Below are positions 6,219 through 8,401 of a DNA stretch of 8,401 bases, piece by piece. The notes below the pieces were generated by a model. That model made no database searches. It was not told where the DNA came from and was given only the letters and a program-made list of their open reading frames with translations. Numbering within the stretch: position 1 is the stretch's first letter; every line of letters begins with the position of its first letter. This stretch comes from an uncultured Desulfovibrio sp. (lineage in GTDB: Bacteria; Desulfobacterota; Desulfovibrionia; Desulfovibrionales; Desulfovibrionaceae): NCBI GenBank assembly GCA_945871415.1, contig CAMBWG010000080.1, forward strand, positions 1-8,401. Reading direction: 5' to 3'. The translations under genes were made by a program, and so were the position numbers.

Positions 6219-6348
6219 TTTGAGGGGGAAGAAACCCCTTTGCTCTGCTGTCGATGTCCGTAAGGCTCCTGCGTCGCCTGACGGACACGGCCTGCGGCCG
6301 CCCGTCGGGTCGCTGCTCGCGGCAAAAAGGTGTTTCTTCCCCCTCAAA
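6219..6348 (+). repeat. 130-bp intergenic element with 23-bp terminal inverted repeats
   Basis: The left arm 6219-6241 and right arm 6326-6348 are reverse complements with one mismatch in 23. The left arm holds the sense-orientation box GAGGGGGAAGAAACCCCTT. The interior begins with CTCTGCTGTCGATG, shared with the copy at 1-63. It continues with a hairpin (TGTCCGT with ACGGACA at 6255-6261 and 6281-6287, extended by AGGC/GCCT after a mismatch) and a GC-rich segment. No open frame of note is inside, so it is non-coding and too small for an autonomous transposon. It could be a MITE-like or REP/BIME-like unit. Confidence 0.8.
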
Positions 6349-6488
6349 CTCCCCCATCTTCCCCAAAACCCGCTCATTATCTGCGACACCGGGAAAACAA
6401 TCTTTCGAGCCTGAACTCTGACAGACCGCCCCCTGATATTTTCAGGGCCATGCCCGCTGTCACGAATGCAAAAAGGAGCTTTCCCCAC

Positions 6489-8309
6489 ATGGCCGAATCA
6501 CACAGCGACGACGCGCAGGACTGCTACCGGCTCGGAGATAAGTACTACTTCGGCAAAAACGTGCTGCGGGACTACGACAAGGCCCGGGAATGGTACGAAA
6601 AAGCCGCCGCGCTGGGGCATGCCGGGGCGCAATACAGTCTCGGCGTCATGTACCACTGCGGCAAAGGCGTGCCGCAGGACTACGACAAGGCCCGCCGGTG
6701 GTACGGGAAAGCCGCCGCACAGGGCTTTGGGGCCGCGCAAAAAAAGCTCGACGACATGGACGTGCGGAACCTGTATCAGCGCGGCGAAAAGTACCGCCTC
6801 GGCGAAGGCGTGCCGCAGAATGACGCCGGGGCCTGCCGGGAGTACGCACAGGCCGCCGCGCAGGGCCATGAAGAAAGTATGCGCCTTCTGCGCCGGTTCG
6901 CGGAACAGGATGTCGTCGCGGCGCAGCGCTGTCTGGCCGGCCTGTACAGACGGGGCACAGGCGTGCCGCTGGACGGCGATACCGCCCGCCGGTGGTACGA
7001 AAAAGCGGCCGCGCTGAACGATGCCGAAGCCCGGTATGAGCTCGGCGTCATGTACGACGACGGCGAAGGCGTGCCGCAGGACTACGACAAAGCCCGCCAA
7101 TGGTATGAAGACGCGGCCGCGCTGGGGCATGCCCTTGCGCACTACAGGCTCGGCGTCATGTATCAGTACGCCAGAGGCGTGCCGCGGGATTACGACAGGG
7201 CCCGGCAGTGGTACGAAAAAGCCGCCGCGCTGGGGAATGCGCACGCGCACTTCAGTCTCGGCATCATGCACTACTGCGGCAGAGGCATGCCGGAAAGCTA
7301 TACGAAGGCTTCCCGCTGGTATGACAATCCCGCCGCGCAAAAAGACTGCGAGGCGCGGCATAGCGTCAACGACATGCTGCGGCAGCTCGCGGAACAGGGC
7401 GTCGCCGAGGCCCAGTGCAATCTGGCCGCTCTGTACGAATGGGGCAACCCCATGCCGTGGGACTATGACACGGCCCGCCACTGGTATGAAAAGGCCGCCG
7501 CGCAGGGCGATGACATCGCGCAGTATAAGCTCGGCGAAGCGTACTACTACGGCAGAAGCGTGCCGCAGGACTACGACATGGCCCGGCAATGGTACGAAAA
7601 AGCCGCCGCGCGGGGGAATGCCGACGCCGAGTTCAGTCTCGGCTCTCTGTATCAGGCGGGCAAGGGCGCGCCGCAGGACTACGCCGAGGCCGCCTTCTGG
7701 TACAAAAAAGCCGCCGCACAGGGACAGATCCTTGCGCAGTTCAGCCTCGGCATCCTCTGCTACTACGGCGAAGGCCTGCCGCAGGACTACGCCGAGGCCG
7801 CCCGCTGGTATGAAAAAGCCGCCGAACAGGGCGAATACACCGCGCAGTATAATCTGGCCGACATGTACTGCAAAGGCGAAGGCGTGCCGCAGGACTACGA
7901 CAAGGCCCGGTACTGGTACGAAAAAGCCGCCGAGCGGGGATATTCCGACGCGCCGAGAATTCTCGGCGACATGTACTACGAGGGGCGGGGCGTGCCGCAG
8001 GACTACAACATGGCCCGCCAGTGGTATGAGAAGGCCGCCGCCGGGGATGATGCGACCGCGCAGTACCGCCTTGGCGTCATGTATCACAACGGCTGGGGCG
8101 TGCCGCAGAAGTTCCGCACGGCCCGCGGGTGGTATGAAGCGGCCGCCGGCCAGAACCATGCCGACGCGCAGAAGACCCTCGGCGACATGTACCGCTACGG
8201 CGAGGGCATAAAGCAGAACGACAAAAAAGCCTGCCAGTGGTACAAAAAAGCCGCCGCGCAGGGACACGAAGAAGCCCAAAAAGCCCTGCACGCGCTGAAG
8301 GATTCCTAG
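6489..8309 (+). CDS. Sel1-like (TPR-type) repeat protein
   Basis: A 606-residue protein built almost wholly of Sel1-like repeats, paired alpha helices that form a solenoid scaffold for protein-protein contacts. The start chosen is MAESHSDDAQ (ATG at 6489), with GGAG at 6475-6478. The frame is open 53 codons further 5', but that part runs through repeat DNA and lacks a good ribosome binding site. About 15 repeats follow the pattern A.AQY.LG.MY..G.GVPQDYD.AR.WYEKAAA.G, mostly exactly 36 residues: 9-44, 45-80, a longer unit 81-127, 128-178, 179-214, 215-250, 251-286, a longer unit 287-341, then seven regular ones to 593 and a 13-residue tail. No signal peptide, membrane segment or enzymatic domain is visible, so a cytosolic scaffold is likely, but the partner is unknown. 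Bacterial Sel1 proteins vary widely in role. It lies 282 nt after tatD with the 130-bp element between, so co-transcription is doubtful. Confidence 0.92.
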   Translation: MAESHSDDAQDCYRLGDKYYFGKNVLRDYDKAREWYEKAAALGHAGAQYSLGVMYHCGKGVPQDYDKARRWYGKAAAQGFGAAQKKLDDMDVRNLYQRGEKYRLGEGVPQNDAGACREYAQAAAQGHEESMRLLRRFAEQDVVAAQRCLAGLYRRGTGVPLDGDTARRWYEKAAALNDAEARYELGVMYDDGEGVPQDYDKARQWYEDAAALGHALAHYRLGVMYQYARGVPRDYDRARQWYEKAAALGNAHAHFSLGIMHYCGRGMPESYTKASRWYDNPAAQKDCEARHSVNDMLRQLAEQGVAEAQCNLAALYEWGNPMPWDYDTARHWYEKAAAQGDDIAQYKLGEAYYYGRSVPQDYDMARQWYEKAAARGNADAEFSLGSLYQAGKGAPQDYAEAAFWYKKAAAQGQILAQFSLGILCYYGEGLPQDYAEAARWYEKAAEQGEYTAQYNLADMYCKGEGVPQDYDKARYWYEKAAERGYSDAPRILGDMYYEGRGVPQDYNMARQWYEKAAAGDDATAQYRLGVMYHNGWGVPQKFRTARGWYEAAAGQNHADAQKTLGDMYRYGEGIKQNDKKACQWYKKAAAQGHEEAQKALHALKDS

Positions 8310-8315
8310 AATATC

Positions 8316-8357
8316 GGGGGGAAGGGAAACCCCTCTGCCCGCGCGAGAGGGGTTTCC
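8316..8357 (+). repeat. Box D hairpin directly after the Sel1-repeat gene
   Basis: Six bases after the stop codon lies GGGGGGAAGGGAAACCCCTC (8316-8335), an exact inverted match to 35-54. Its second half forms a perfect 12-bp stem (GGAAACCCCTCT at 8325-8336 with AGAGGGGTTTCC at 8346-8357) around a 9-nt loop. No U tract follows on either strand, so it is not a typical intrinsic terminator. It may be a shortened form of the 130-bp element, with the interior lost and only the ends left. Confidence 0.7.
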
Positions 8358-8401
8358 GGCAGATTGTACTCAGAAAGTTAACAGAGGGCTTGCTCAAAAA
8401 A

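Noticed and set aside
6219..6348. The 130-bp inverted-repeat element as an insertion sequence
   Set aside because: It has no transposase and is far too short. No clear target-site duplication was visible next to the arms, so only a non-autonomous or structural repeat can be argued.
6330..6488. N-terminal extension of the Sel1-repeat protein
   Set aside because: The extension starts inside the right arm of the 130-bp element and is rich in Pro and Ser with no repeat likeness. The ATG at 6489 follows a ribosome binding site.
6498..8291. A 597-codon minus-strand open frame opposite the Sel1-repeat gene
   Set aside because: Its apparent repeats are only the reverse complement of the Sel1 coding repeats, and no ribosome binding site or known motif supports it.
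6489..8309. Regularly spaced direct repeats, possible CRISPR or minisatellite
   Set aside because: The period is 108 nt, equal to 36 codons, and units are diverged and fully coding as Sel1 repeats. There are no constant repeats with unique spacers.
8358..8401. Possible gene start or terminator at the right edge
   Set aside because: The last 44 bases end in an A-run but show no stem, ribosome binding site or open frame that I can support.

Overview
The window looks like chromosomal DNA of a fairly GC-rich delta-type proteobacterium, most likely a sulfate- or sulfite-reducing Desulfovibrionales relative (Desulfovibrio/Bilophila/Mailhella-like). This rests on my impression of the EF-G and S12 sequences and of the intergenic repeats; no database was searched.

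Layout. Positions 69-1448 (minus strand) carry two adjacent paralogous genes of unknown function, 21 nt apart, probably one operon. Positions 1820-5053 (minus strand) hold a compact str operon, rpsL-rpsG-fusA, with a TTGACA-type promoter candidate before rpsL and a strong intrinsic terminator after fusA. Neither tuf nor the S10 genes follow. On the plus strand are a TatD-family metal-dependent nuclease gene (5382-6206) and a gene for a 606-residue protein made almost entirely of about 15 Sel1-like repeats (6489-8309).

The genes themselves are ordinary or uncharacterised. The most unusual content is between them. A box reading GGGGGAAGG(G)AAACCCCTY lies downstream of all four apparent transcription-unit ends (the paralog pair, fusA, tatD and the Sel1 gene), always in the sense orientation of the gene it follows, and within about 6-14 nt of the stop in three of the four. 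After tatD it forms one end of a 130-bp element with 23-bp terminal inverted repeats. After the Sel1 gene it forms a compact perfect hairpin. Other short repeat modules (called A, B and C here) recur in the 1.5-kb, 0.8-kb and 5.2-kb regions. One copy of A plus C has been absorbed into the coding sequence of the upstream paralog and gives it a basic C-terminal tail that its sister lacks.

The str operon genes work together in translation (S12 and S7 in the 30S subunit, EF-G in translocation). TatD and the Sel1 protein have no obvious functional link to it or to each other. The paralog pair is likewise unconnected. No RNA genes, CRISPR arrays, insertion sequences or phage genes were seen.
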